Assembly (NCBI GenBank): GCA_020632715.1
Contig: JACKFA010000003.1
Span: forward strand, 620,001-684,000
DNA: 64,000 nucleotides
Direction of reading: 5' to 3'
Source: Deltaproteobacteria bacterium
GTDB lineage: Bacteria; Myxococcota_A; UBA9042; PHBI01
The first letter of the stretch is position 1; each line of letters begins with the position of its first letter. Made by a program: the position numbers and the translations under genes. The notes under the pieces are model-generated. The model made no database searches, was not told where the DNA came from, and saw only the letters and a list, made by a program, of their open reading frames with translations. Shown here piece after piece: positions 37,955 through 46,018 of the stretch.

Positions 37955-38866
37955 TCAGGTGAAAGCGACCGTCTTGCCGTCGTGCACGAGGACGCGGTCC
38001 TCGAGGTGCCACTGCACGGCGCGCGCGAGGACCTCGCGCTCGATGCTGCGCCCGAGCCGCACGAGCTCCTCGGGGCTGTGGCGGTGGCTCACCCGCGTCA
38101 CGTCCTGCTCGATGATCGGGCCCTGATCGAGGTCGGCGGTCACGTAGTGGGCGGTCGCCCCGATGAGCTTCACCCCGCGCACGTGCGCCTGGTGGTAGGG
38201 GTTCGCCCCCACGAAGGCCGGCAGGAAGCTGTGGTGGATGTTGATGATCCGGCTCGGGAAGTGCCGGACGAAGTCGGCCGAGAGGATCTGCATGTAGCGC
38301 GCGAGCACCACGAGCTCCGTGTCGTCGCCGAGGAGCTCGAGGATCCGCGCCTCCGCCGGCCCCTTGTCGCCCTTGTCGACCGGCACGTGGTGGAAGGGGA
38401 CCCCGAACTCGGCCGCGTGCGCGGCTGCGTCCTCGTGGTTCGAGATGACGGCGGTGATGTCCGCGTGCAGCTCGCCCCGCGCGTGCCGCCAGAGGAGCTC
38501 GAGCAGCGCGTGATCGTGCTTCGACACGAGCACCACCGTCCGCTTCCGGTGCGCCGCCCGCGACAGGCGCCACGCCATCTCGTAGCGGCCGGCCACCGTC
38601 GCCTCGAAGGCCGCCTCGAAGCCCGCGTCGAGCTCGGTCGGCGTCGACACCGTGAACTCGACGCGCATGAAGAAGCGCCCGCCCTCGGGATCGGTCGAGT
38701 ACTCCTGGAGCGTCGTGACGTTGGCGCCGCGGTGGTAGAGGAAGCCCGTCACCGCCGCGACGATCCCCGGCTTGTCCGGGCACGCGACGAGGAGCCGCCC
38801 CGTCCGCGCGAGCGAAGGGCTCTCGACCCGCGTCCGCCCGCGCCGGATCCGCGCGTCTCCCGTCAA
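37955..38866 (-). CDS. purU: Formyltetrahydrofolate deformylase
   Basis: Hydrolyses 10-formyltetrahydrofolate to formate and tetrahydrofolate. The 303 residues give the PurU layout: an N-terminal ACT domain (LLVACPDKPGIVAAVTGFL, about 25-100) and a C-terminal formyltransferase-fold domain with INIHHSFLPAFVGANPY, which carries the catalytic H/S pair, and GATAHYVTADLDQGPIIEQD, which contains the catalytic Asp. The start is a TTG at 38866 that overlaps the stop of the upstream small gene as TTGA, a coupling pattern used repeatedly in this window. Its stop lies close to a palindrome block. Confidence 0.93.
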   Translation of the reverse strand: MTGDARIRRGRTRVESPSLARTGRLLVACPDKPGIVAAVTGFLYHRGANVTTLQEYSTDPEGGRFFMRVEFTVSTPTELDAGFEAAFEATVAGRYEMAWRLSRAAHRKRTVVLVSKHDHALLELLWRHARGELHADITAVISNHEDAAAHAAEFGVPFHHVPVDKGDKGPAEARILELLGDDTELVVLARYMQILSADFVRHFPSRIINIHHSFLPAFVGANPYHQAHVRGVKLIGATAHYVTADLDQGPIIEQDVTRVSHRHSPEELVRLGRSIEREVLARAVQWHLEDRVLVHDGKTVAFT

Positions 38867-39321
38867 CGCGCGCGCCGCGCCGGCTCGACCGCGGGGCTCG
38901 GCCGCGTCGCGGGCATGCGCCGCTCGGGCACGTCGATCATGAGGTCGTCGCGCCCGAAGAAGCGGAGCACCGCGTTCACGACGCGCGCGTCGTCGTCGAA
39001 GCCGGCCTCGGTCTCGAGGTCGTGCGTGACGCCGTCGTTCTGGATGACGAAGTAGCGGACCGCCGCCTGGATGATGCGGAGGTTCTGCTCGCCGGTCTTG
39101 GGCGTGACCTTCTTCAGGAGCGCCACCAGCGAGTTCGCGATCATGTCGCCCATGACCACGTTGGTCCGCGGGTTCTTCTTCCGCGCCTCGTGGATCACGC
39201 GCCGGTACGACTCGACGATGTGGGGCAGCGCCTCGACCGGGATGAGATCCTCGGCCAGGAGCTGCTGAAGCAGCGCCCGCGAGTGATCGGGCACTCCAGG
39301 CATCCTGAGGATGTGGGACAT
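38863..39321 (-). CDS. Hypothetical protein in operon with purU
   Basis: A 152-residue cytoplasmic protein, mostly predicted helices, of no family I recognise. Features: an N-terminal LLQQLLAEDLIPVEALPHIVE helix region, a central SLVALLKKVTPKTGEQN stretch, a YFVIQNDGVTHDLE block and a C-terminal Pro/Arg-rich tail. No signal peptide or membrane helix. ATG 39321 has GGAG 9 nt upstream; starting at 39372 would add 17 weak residues. It overlaps purU by 4 bp, so they are co-translated, but the link to folate metabolism is not evident from its sequence. Confidence 0.65.
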   Translation of the reverse strand: MSHILRMPGVPDHSRALLQQLLAEDLIPVEALPHIVESYRRVIHEARKKNPRTNVVMGDMIANSLVALLKKVTPKTGEQNLRIIQAAVRYFVIQNDGVTHDLETEAGFDDDARVVNAVLRFFGRDDLMIDVPERRMPATRPSPAVEPARRAR

Positions 39322-39428
39322 GGCGACTCCGGATGATTCGACAACACGAGCCGACCCACGGCCCCGCGGCACCCCCCGACGTTACCGCAGCCCGGGCGGC
39401 GCGGACAAGGGCGCCGTGACGCGCGTTG

Positions 39429-40364
39429 TCACGGAGCCGTCGTGAGCGCCTCGGAGATCGGTCGCGCGCCGGGCGCCGTGTCGATCCGGATCGAGCAGAG
39501 CGTCCGGTCCGGCTCGCTCGCCCGCCGGATCGCGAAGACGAGGGCGCGGTCGTCGTCGGCGACGCGCGCGACGGCCACGCTCAGGCGGTCGCCCACGACC
39601 GCCTCGTGCCGATAGAGGATCGCCGTCCGCACGTTGTAGCCGAGCGCGCCCATCGCCGCCGGCAAGGCGCCCGCCTCGGCCGCGGCGGCGCGCGCGTCGT
39701 CGCAGTAGGTGAGCCAGGTCGCGGCGTTCACGTGGCTGAAGACGTCGAGCTCGCGCCGCGGCACCACGACCTCGTGGCGGTGGACGACGGCGCCGTCGTC
39801 GATCTCGTCGGGCGGGTGGAAGTCGAGCCCGCGCACCTCGTGGACGACCTCCGGCGGATCGAAGAAGGACGCCGCGCGCCCCTCGCTCGCGGGCCTGTCG
39901 TGCACGGCCGTGCGCACGTCGGCCGGGATGGCCCCCGCCTGCGCGCGGGCGAGCTCGCGGAAGGTGTCCGGGAGGCGCGCCATCCGCCGGCTCGGGCCGA
40001 TCCAGACGCCCGTCACGCTCGCGTGCGCGACGAGCGCGCCGTCCGACGGGCGGAGGAGCTCGTGCACGACGCTCGCGGTCGAGCGGCCGGCGCTCGAGAA
40101 CCACGTGCGGAGCGTGAGCGGCACCCCCTGGCCGACACGCCGCACGATCTCGAAGATCTGCTCGCGCACGACGAAGAAGTGCCCGTCGTGGACGAGGTCG
40201 TCGATGCCGAGCCGCGGGTCGCGCATCATCGTCCAGCGCGCGTGCTCGCAGTACCGGAAGACGATGGCCATCGGGACCGTCGCGGTCGTGTCGATCTCGT
40301 AGCCGCGCGTCTCGAGCTGGATCTCGAAGGGAGCGTCGTGAGCGGGCTCTACCTGCGCGGTCAT
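39429..40364 (-). CDS. Tandem hot-dog acyl thioesterase
   Basis: A 311-residue protein with two 4HBT hot-dog domains, like acyl-ACP or acyl-CoA thioesterases. The N-terminal domain (about 15-150) lacks a clear catalytic Asp (PMAIVFRYCEHARW). The C-terminal domain (about 180-300) has the usual H-V-N and adjacent residues in DVFSHVNAATWLTYCDD, so it is probably the active one. It would release free acids from acyl carriers. The ATG at 40364 shares one base with the stop of the DUF1244 gene (TGATG), which fixes the start. FadL and acyl-CoA enzymes nearby suggest lipid metabolism. Confidence 0.8.
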   Translation of the reverse strand: MTAQVEPAHDAPFEIQLETRGYEIDTTATVPMAIVFRYCEHARWTMMRDPRLGIDDLVHDGHFFVVREQIFEIVRRVGQGVPLTLRTWFSSAGRSTASVVHELLRPSDGALVAHASVTGVWIGPSRRMARLPDTFRELARAQAGAIPADVRTAVHDRPASEGRAASFFDPPEVVHEVRGLDFHPPDEIDDGAVVHRHEVVVPRRELDVFSHVNAATWLTYCDDARAAAAEAGALPAAMGALGYNVRTAILYRHEAVVGDRLSVAVARVADDDRALVFAIRRASEPDRTLCSIRIDTAPGARPISEALTTAP

Positions 40365-40687
40365 CAGCCGCCGCCCTTGAGCGAGGCCCCCGGCTTCTCC
40401 GGCCCGGACGCGGCCCCATCTCCGGGGCGCTCCGTCTGGTACTTCGCCTTCCACTCGGCGTACGGCATGCCGTAGACGATCTCGCGCGCCGCCTCGTAGT
40501 CCATCGCCTGCCCGCGCTCCTCGGCGGCCGCCTTGTACCACTTCGACAGGCAGTTCCGGCAGAAGCCCGCGAGCTCCATGAGGTCGATGTTCTGGACGTC
40601 CGTGCGCTCGCGCAGGTGCTTCACGAGGCGCCGGAAGGCGGCGGCCTCGAGCTCGGTCGCGTCCGCGGTCGTGGTGTCGTCGCTCAT
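40364..40687 (-). CDS. DUF1244 protein
   Basis: A 107-residue protein of the DUF1244 family (SMc04008-like), small helical proteins of unknown function. The signature RTDVQNIDLMELAGFCRNCL, with its CxxC, is intact, followed by SKWYKAAAEERGQ. After about residue 80 the sequence becomes a Gly/Pro/Ser-rich tail that other members usually lack. ATG 40687 has AGGAGAGAG upstream. It overlaps the thioesterase gene by one base and is separated from fadL upstream by a terminator-like hairpin. Confidence 0.85.
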   Translation of the reverse strand: MSDDTTTADATELEAAAFRRLVKHLRERTDVQNIDLMELAGFCRNCLSKWYKAAAEERGQAMDYEAAREIVYGMPYAEWKAKYQTERPGDGAASGPEKPGASLKGGG

Positions 40688-40714
40688 TGCGCTCTCTCCT
40701 TGGTCCCCAAACGC

Positions 40715-40740
40715 CGAGGGCCGCCCGAAGACGGCCCTCG
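40715..40740 (-). terminator. Terminator-like hairpin after the FadL-type gene
   Basis: A perfect 9-bp stem CGAGGGCCG/CGGCCCTCG (40715-40723 with 40732-40740) with an 8-nt loop. On the minus strand it is followed by GCGTTTGGGG, which has only a short T run, so it is a weak intrinsic terminator candidate for the upstream fadL gene. Confidence 0.55.
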
Positions 40741-40767
40741 CGACGAGGTCTGCGGTGCCCCGCCGGC

Positions 40768-42042
40768 CTACAGGAAGCTGTACTTGAAGTCGAGGTAGAT
40801 GCCCGTGAGCGAGATCTTGTAGTTGCCGCCCTCGGAGCAGGCGAGGCACTTGTCGGCGCCGTCGGCGAGGTCCTGCTCGTCGATGACCGACTGGCGCACC
40901 TTGGCGGTGCCCATGCGGTGGGCGACCGCGAAGTTCATGGCCCAGGTCTGGCCGCAGCGGTAGCCGACGCCGGCCGTGACGGAGGTCGTCGGGCCCGGAG
41001 GCGTCCCGAACGCGCTCGGGTACTGCTCCTTCGTGACCTGGCCGTCGTAGATGAAGCCGCCGCGGAAGAACCAGGACGAGTCGAACTCGGGGTCCTTGAG
41101 CTCGTACTCGAGGCCGGCGCGGAGCGTGATGCCGTCGTCCCACTTGAACACGTTGTTCACGGTGATGCCGGCGATCGGCGGGTCGGTCTCGATGATGGAG
41201 ACCTGGTTCTGGCTCTGGAAGGCGTACTCGAAGTCGAGGACGATCGCGATGGGGTCGAGGTTCGTCCGCGCCCCGAGGCCGAGCTTCGCGGGCAGCGTGA
41301 AGTCGATCTTCGCGTCGCGCTCGGGCTCCTGCGAGAAGACGAGGCCCGCGCTGTCCTCGAGGGTCGTCACGGTCTTCGTGCGGAAGACCGCGCCGAGCTG
41401 GAGCTCCGGGATTGGCTGGTACTGCACGCCGAAGCGGAACCCGGCGAGGTTCGTGCCCGACATCGCGAGGTCGAAGACGCCCACGTCCTTCGTGAGGACG
41501 CGATCGAGGGTCGCGATGGTGATGCGCCAGTCGACGCCGATGGTGAGCTTCTTGTCGAAGAACGAGAACGCGATGGCCGGGGTCAGCTCGTAGAAGCGGA
41601 CCTCCGTCGTGTTCTCGATGTCCTTCGCGCCGTCGTTGTACTTGTACGTCGCCCCCGCGGCGGCCACGGGATAGAACCCGAGGCCGGCCGCGAAGATGTC
41701 GGCAGCCTTCCACGACACGCCGACGAGCGGCGGCGTCGAGAGGATGTTCTCCGACTCGATGTCCCGCGCCGAGTCGACCCCTTCCGGCGAGGAGGTGATC
41801 GTGCCGAAGATCACGCTCAGGTTGGCCATGAGCGTGAGCCCCTCGGTGCGCCCGAGGCCGGCCGGGTTGTGGAACATCGCCGACGGGTCGTCGACGTAGG
41901 CGATCGCCGCACCACCCATGCCCATGTGCTGGGCCGAGTAGAGGATCGGCGTATCCCAGCCCGCGGCGTGGGCCCCGGTCGAGCCGACCAGGGTCGCGAC
42001 GAGGCCGGACATGAGCAGCGTGGTGGTGCGGCGGATCGTCAT
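40768..42042 (-). CDS. FadL/TodX/OmpP1-family outer-membrane transporter
   Basis: A 424-residue outer-membrane protein of the FadL family, which lets long-chain fatty acids or aromatic hydrocarbons cross the outer membrane. The signal peptide ends near THAGAHA-AGW. The family N-terminal motif is clear (GMGGAAIAYVDDPSAMFHNPAGLG, the NPA segment that plugs the pore). The remainder alternates amphipathic strands ending in an aromatic-terminated strand (LDFKYSFL). An unusual CLAC loop lies near the C-terminus. A Cys-rich lipoprotein gene follows upstream with 13 nt between. Substrate is not determined. Confidence 0.88.
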   Translation of the reverse strand: MTIRRTTTLLMSGLVATLVGSTGAHAAGWDTPILYSAQHMGMGGAAIAYVDDPSAMFHNPAGLGRTEGLTLMANLSVIFGTITSSPEGVDSARDIESENILSTPPLVGVSWKAADIFAAGLGFYPVAAAGATYKYNDGAKDIENTTEVRFYELTPAIAFSFFDKKLTIGVDWRITIATLDRVLTKDVGVFDLAMSGTNLAGFRFGVQYQPIPELQLGAVFRTKTVTTLEDSAGLVFSQEPERDAKIDFTLPAKLGLGARTNLDPIAIVLDFEYAFQSQNQVSIIETDPPIAGITVNNVFKWDDGITLRAGLEYELKDPEFDSSWFFRGGFIYDGQVTKEQYPSAFGTPPGPTTSVTAGVGYRCGQTWAMNFAVAHRMGTAKVRQSVIDEQDLADGADKCLACSEGGNYKISLTGIYLDFKYSFL

Positions 42043-42055
42043 GTCGTCTTCTCGC

Positions 42056-42571
42056 TCAGTTCTGCGGGAGGCCCGAGCAGGTGTAGAAGTCCGGGGTGCA
42101 GCCCTGCGTGTTGCGGCAGGTGTCGCACGCCGAGCCGGCCGACAGGCACTCCTGCAGGCACTTCTCGGCCGTGCAGCGCGCGGACGCCGCGTAGCAGGTC
42201 GTGCAGCCGCTCGAGAGCTCGGCGGCGTCGATGGTGTCGGTGCCGTTCGTCATGCAGTCGGCCGTGCAGGTCTCGAAGCCGGCGTAGTCACCGCCGAGGG
42301 CCTTCGAGATGCAGGGCCCGCGGCCGCAGTTGCTGGCGATGTCGGCCGGGTCGGCCTTCGTGGTGTCGCCGATACGCGCGAGATCGGCGGTGTTGTTGCA
42401 CTGGTCCGACAGCGCGGTCGTGTCGGCCTCGGTCGTGTCGGCCTGCAGCGTGTCGGTCGTGTTGGTGTCGGTCGTCGTCGTACCGCCGTCGTCGTCGCCG
42501 CAGGCGGTCGCGAAGGTGCCGAGCGCGAGACAGCTCACGGCGGCGATGAGGGTTCGTTGCCACGTTTTCAC
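42056..42571 (-). CDS. Cys-rich predicted lipoprotein
   Basis: A 171-residue predicted lipoprotein. The GTG at 42571, behind AGGAGA, gives a signal peptide ending in lipobox LGTFATAC. The mature part opens with a low-complexity Thr/Asp stretch (TTTTDTNTTDT, residues about 28-45), then about twelve cysteines spaced in CxxC/CxxxC clusters, with CTTCYAASARC and CDTCRNTQGC, suggesting a disulfide-rich fold. I do not recognise a named family; such Cys-rich surface lipoproteins are common in Myxococcota. It is 13 nt upstream of the FadL gene, so the two are probably co-transcribed. Confidence 0.75.
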   Translation of the reverse strand: MKTWQRTLIAAVSCLALGTFATACGDDDGGTTTTDTNTTDTLQADTTEADTTALSDQCNNTADLARIGDTTKADPADIASNCGRGPCISKALGGDYAGFETCTADCMTNGTDTIDAAELSSGCTTCYAASARCTAEKCLQECLSAGSACDTCRNTQGCTPDFYTCSGLPQN

Positions 42572-42671
42572 GTCAGATTCTCCTTGCCAGTCAGTTCGTC
42601 GGCACCTGTGGGCCGACGTCGGCCGCACGTTTGGGTGGAAGGGGGGAGACGGTGCCTCCGATCCGGCGCCT

Positions 42672-42700
42672 ATCATGCGCAGTGTGTGACGACAACGCAA
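42672..42700 (-). promoter_or_regulatory. Predicted promoter of the Cys-rich lipoprotein/FadL operon
   Basis: On the minus strand TTGCGT (42700-42695), a 17-nt spacer and CATGAT (42677-42672). Four of six bases match the -10 consensus. Transcription would start about 95 nt before the GTG at 42571. Confidence 0.35.
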
Positions 42701-42745
42701 CATCACCCGCCAAGCGGGCGGCGTCGGCGGGCGACACCGCGGAGG

Positions 42746-43681
42746 CTACTTCATGAACTCGTCGCGCTGCCGCAGGAGCTCGTCGTCGAGGAGCTTCTTG
42801 ATGCCCTCCTCGCGGTCCCGGAGCCCGAGCCCGATGAAGGCGATGCGCGTGTCCCCCTCGACGGGGGTCGAGTCCCAGTCGAGCTGCCCGGGGAGGCCGT
42901 TGATGCAGCGCGCCCCGTCCCAGCACCGGAGGACCCCCTTGAAGCGCGCGATGGCGCCGCCCGGGAGGTTCAGGAGCTTGTGCCCGAAGTCGAGGCGATC
43001 GAGGCAGACCCGCGTCGTCCGATAGACGAACGCCTCGAACTCGGCCGGGAGCTTCCCCTCCCACGCCGCGCGGACGGCGCGCGGGAGGTAGCCCTCGTAG
43101 GGCGGCATGAGGCACGTGCCGCGGTGGGCCTGACCCATGTAGGTGAACAGGACCTTGGCCTCGTCGTTCCGCTCGGCGATGCGGTCCTTGATGGACGCGA
43201 TCTCGTCGGCGTCGGCCTTGTCGGTCTTGTTGATGATGACGACGTCGGCCACGTCGAGCTGCGCCCAGAGCTGGGGCGCGAAGTACTTGTCGTGCGCGGC
43301 GAACGCGCCCGCGTCGATGACGACGAGCGTCGGCCCCCACACGGCGCGCTTCGCGATGATCGGGTCCTGCGCGAGCTGCTGACTGACCTCGGCGATCTCG
43401 GTCACGCCGCTCGTCTCGACGATGACGCGGTCGAAGCGCCCCTCCTCGATGAACGCCCGCGCCGGGTCGAGGTAGCTCTTCGCGGTCGCGCCGCGCCCGG
43501 TGTTCGTGATCTGGCGAACGGTGGCGCCGCTCGCCTTGATCATGTCGCCGTCGAAGCCGTCCTCGGCGTACTCGCCGACGACGCAGCCGACGCGCGCCTC
43601 TCCGGGGCCCTCGATGAGGTGCCGCACCGTGGTGGTCTTGCCCGAGCCGAGGATGCCTGTGACGATCTGGATGTAGGTCAT
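42746..43681 (-). CDS. CobW/COG0523-family GTPase lacking the CxCC metal motif
   Basis: A 311-residue G3E GTPase of the CobW/COG0523 type (metal chaperones such as CobW, YeiR, ZigA). Walker A is GILGSGKTTT at residues about 8-17, the DAG/NKTD segments (INKTDKAD) are the G4 box, and a C-terminal domain follows. The region that normally holds the metal-binding CxCC motif reads ITNTGRGATAKS with no cysteine. It may therefore use other ligands or regulate a different step. ATG 43681 precedes the Walker motif by the usual short lead. It is divergent from nadA across 142 bp. Confidence 0.88.
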   Translation of the reverse strand: MTYIQIVTGILGSGKTTTVRHLIEGPGEARVGCVVGEYAEDGFDGDMIKASGATVRQITNTGRGATAKSYLDPARAFIEEGRFDRVIVETSGVTEIAEVSQQLAQDPIIAKRAVWGPTLVVIDAGAFAAHDKYFAPQLWAQLDVADVVIINKTDKADADEIASIKDRIAERNDEAKVLFTYMGQAHRGTCLMPPYEGYLPRAVRAAWEGKLPAEFEAFVYRTTRVCLDRLDFGHKLLNLPGGAIARFKGVLRCWDGARCINGLPGQLDWDSTPVEGDTRIAFIGLGLRDREEGIKKLLDDELLRQRDEFMK

Positions 43682-43746
43682 GGCAGGGACGATAGCAGCC
43701 TTCGGCGGCCGCCGCGAGCCGGGTCGGGGCAGATCGACGACGACGC

Positions 43747-43774
43747 TTGCCACGGGGGCGCGAGCGGCTACCCT
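43747..43774 (+). promoter_or_regulatory. Predicted promoter of nadA
   Basis: TTGCCA (43747-43752), a 16-nt spacer and TACCCT (43769-43774). The ATG at 43824 follows about 45 nt later behind a purine-rich GAGGGAGGCGAGG stretch. Confidence 0.35.
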
Positions 43775-43823
43775 GTCGCCACCCGCGCGCGGCGCGCGGC
43801 GTCGAGGGAGGCGAGGCGAGCCC

Positions 43824-45185
43824 ATGGTCACGACACCCCACCGCAGCGTCGAGGTCGACCGCTCGATGCGCTCGAGCGGCATCGTCATCGAGCCGAACAT
43901 CCCGATCTGCCAGACGGATCTCCCCCTCGACTGGTACCAGGAGGAGTTCAAGCCCTACGCCGAGGAGTACCTCGCGCTCCCCGACCGGACGCCCGAGACC
44001 GTGCTTCCCTGGATGGACCGCTACATCGTCCCGGCGCTCGACCACTTCGGCGACCGCGTGATGCTCCTCGCGCACTACTACATGGGCGGCGAGATCGTGA
44101 AGCTCGTCGAGCGCTACGGCGGGCGCGTCGCCGACAGCTACGCCCTCGCGCTCGAGGCGCTCCGGAACCCCGAGAAGCACGTGTTCGTCGAGTCGGCCGT
44201 GCACTTCATGGCCGAGACCATCGCGCTCCTGAAGCACGACCACCAGGACGTGTGGATCACGAACCCCAAGTCGGGCTGCACGATGGAGGCGCTCGCGAAG
44301 GAGGAGATGCTCGAGCCCGCGTTCGAGGACATGCTCGCGCGCTACGGCGACGACCTGGTCGTCGTCTGCTACATGAACACCTCCGGGCGCATCAAGGCGA
44401 TGGCCGGGAAGACGAACGGCGCCGTGTGCACGAGCTCGAACGCCGGCGTCATCATGAAGTGGGCGCGCGACTCGGGTAAGAAGATCCTCTTCGTCCCGGA
44501 TCGGCACCTCGGCGAGAACTCGGGGCGCCAGGTCGGCTTCACGAGCGACGACATGTTCCTCTGGCCGGGCGGCTGGGAGGGGATGCGCACGAGCATCGCG
44601 CGCATGGCGCCGACCGAGCGCGACCGCCTCGACAAGGCCGGGCTCGTGCTCTGGGGCTCGTTCTGCGGGGTGCACACGCACTTCAAGCCGGCGCACGTCG
44701 CGTACTGGAAGGAGCGCGATCACCGCGTGCTCGTGCACCCCGAGTGCACGCACGAGGTCGTGTCGATGGCGGATGGCTCGGGGTCGACGAGCTACCTCTG
44801 GAAGGAGGTCATGGGGGCGCCCGCCGGCACGAAGATCGCGGTCGGCACGGAGGGCTACTTCGTGCGGAACGCGCGCGAGCAGGCCGCGCGCCTGGGCGTC
44901 GAGGTGGTGAACCTCGCGGACGTGCCCGATCCGAGCTTCCCGTCGGTCGGCTGCGGCTGCGCGACGATGTCGCGGAACGACCCGCCGCATCTGGTCGCGA
45001 TGCTCGATCTGCTCCGGAAGGGCACGCCCCCCGAGCTCAACCGCGTGCTCTCGGGCGACGCCGTCGACGAGAACACCGGTTTCCGCGAGCGCCTCGACCC
45101 GGCGAGCCGCGATGAGATCCGGCGCCTCGCGAAGAAGGCGCTCGAGCGCATGATCGACCTCACTGAGGCGGCGAAGACGGCCTGA
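43824..45185 (+). CDS. nadA: Quinolinate synthase A
   Basis: Condenses iminoaspartate with dihydroxyacetone phosphate to quinolinate in NAD synthesis, using a [4Fe-4S] cluster. At 453 residues it is longer than the about 340-370 of the common type. Three candidate cluster cysteines are in conserved settings: AVCTSSNAG, VLVHPECTHEVV and SVGCGCATMS. The substrate-binding block is MLLAHYYMGGEIVKLV followed by ADSYALA. The extra length is partly an N-terminal extension and partly a long helical middle segment. ATG 43824 has GAGGGAGGCGAGG upstream. It is divergent from a CobW-like GTPase; no nadB or nadC is in the window. Confidence 0.93.
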   Translation: MVTTPHRSVEVDRSMRSSGIVIEPNIPICQTDLPLDWYQEEFKPYAEEYLALPDRTPETVLPWMDRYIVPALDHFGDRVMLLAHYYMGGEIVKLVERYGGRVADSYALALEALRNPEKHVFVESAVHFMAETIALLKHDHQDVWITNPKSGCTMEALAKEEMLEPAFEDMLARYGDDLVVVCYMNTSGRIKAMAGKTNGAVCTSSNAGVIMKWARDSGKKILFVPDRHLGENSGRQVGFTSDDMFLWPGGWEGMRTSIARMAPTERDRLDKAGLVLWGSFCGVHTHFKPAHVAYWKERDHRVLVHPECTHEVVSMADGSGSTSYLWKEVMGAPAGTKIAVGTEGYFVRNAREQAARLGVEVVNLADVPDPSFPSVGCGCATMSRNDPPHLVAMLDLLRKGTPPELNRVLSGDAVDENTGFRERLDPASRDEIRRLAKKALERMIDLTEAAKTA

Positions 45186-45196
45186 CCGCCGGCGCG

Positions 45197-46018
45197 CTAC
45201 GAGGCGAGCACCGCGTCGAGGGCGTCGAGCGCCGCGTCGGCGACGCGGTCCGGCGCCTCGAGGGGGGCGAGGTGGCCGAGCCCGCCGAGCTCGACGAGGC
45301 GGTGCTGCGGGCGGAGGCGCCGCCAGCGCCGCCACGCCTCGGGGCGGAGGGTGGTCGTCTCGGCGCCCCGGATCCCGACGACCGGCAGCGTCCGCGGGAG
45401 CCGCGCGAGGGCGCCCCAGACCGGCGGGTACGACGAGAAGACCGCGAGCTCCCAGGCGAGCGGTAGGCGGAGGAGCACGCCGTCGCCGAACTCGTCGCGG
45501 CGGAACATGGCGCTCACGCAGTCGCGCAGGCCCTCGTCGTCGAGGCCGCGGAAGAGGCGCTTGTCCCGGTAGGTCGCGAGCACGGTGGCCTCGTCCGGGA
45601 AGCGCGCCCGGCGCCGCGCCGCCGCGCCGAGGAAGGCGCTCCGACCGGGCACCGCCCACGGCGCCCAGCGCCCGAGGAAGATCCCGACCGGCGGCACGAA
45701 CACCGGCTCCACCAGCACGAGCGCTCGGAAGCGCGCCGGCGCCGCGGCGGCCGCGTAGAGCGTCGCCACCGCGCCGAGCGAGTGCCCGACGCCGACGACC
45801 GGCGGCCGCCCGGAGACGGTCTCCCCGATCCGCGCCGCGTAGGCCCGCCACGGATCGCCGACGGGCGGCGGCTCGTCGGCGTCGAGCCCGGGCTGGGGCG
45901 TGACGAGCACCTCGCCGCGCGCGGCGAGGCGCGCGACGAGGCGTCGATAGCAGCCCGGCGGGAACCCGTTCGCGTTCGCGAGGTGGAAGGCGAGGGGAGG
46001 GCGCGCGGGCGCGTTCAG
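45197..46018 (-). CDS. Alpha/beta hydrolase
   Basis: A 273-residue alpha/beta-hydrolase fold protein. The opening strand LAFHLANANGFPPGCYRRL matches the HG/oxyanion region of the fold (with the usual HG replaced by AN-NG), and the nucleophile elbow is GVGHSLGAVA (Ser). The C-terminal catalytic His lies in LGGLGHLAPLE. The reaction is not determined. No ATG, GTG or TTG fits before the first strand; a CTG at 46018 overlaps the upstream stop as CTGA, like the ATGA/GTGA/TTGA overlaps elsewhere, and is the best start. It follows a Cys-rich lipoprotein gene. Confidence 0.8.
   Translation of the reverse strand: MNAPARPPLAFHLANANGFPPGCYRRLVARLAARGEVLVTPQPGLDADEPPPVGDPWRAYAARIGETVSGRPPVVGVGHSLGAVATLYAAAAAPARFRALVLVEPVFVPPVGIFLGRWAPWAVPGRSAFLGAAARRRARFPDEATVLATYRDKRLFRGLDDEGLRDCVSAMFRRDEFGDGVLLRLPLAWELAVFSSYPPVWGALARLPRTLPVVGIRGAETTTLRPEAWRRWRRLRPQHRLVELGGLGHLAPLEAPDRVADAALDALDAVLAS

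Noticed and set aside
39416..39432. GTGACGCGCGTTGTCAC near the thioesterase stop as a seventh palindrome
   Set aside because: Only 5-bp arms match and the inner bases are not symmetrical; it also lies between genes on the same strand, unlike the true copies.
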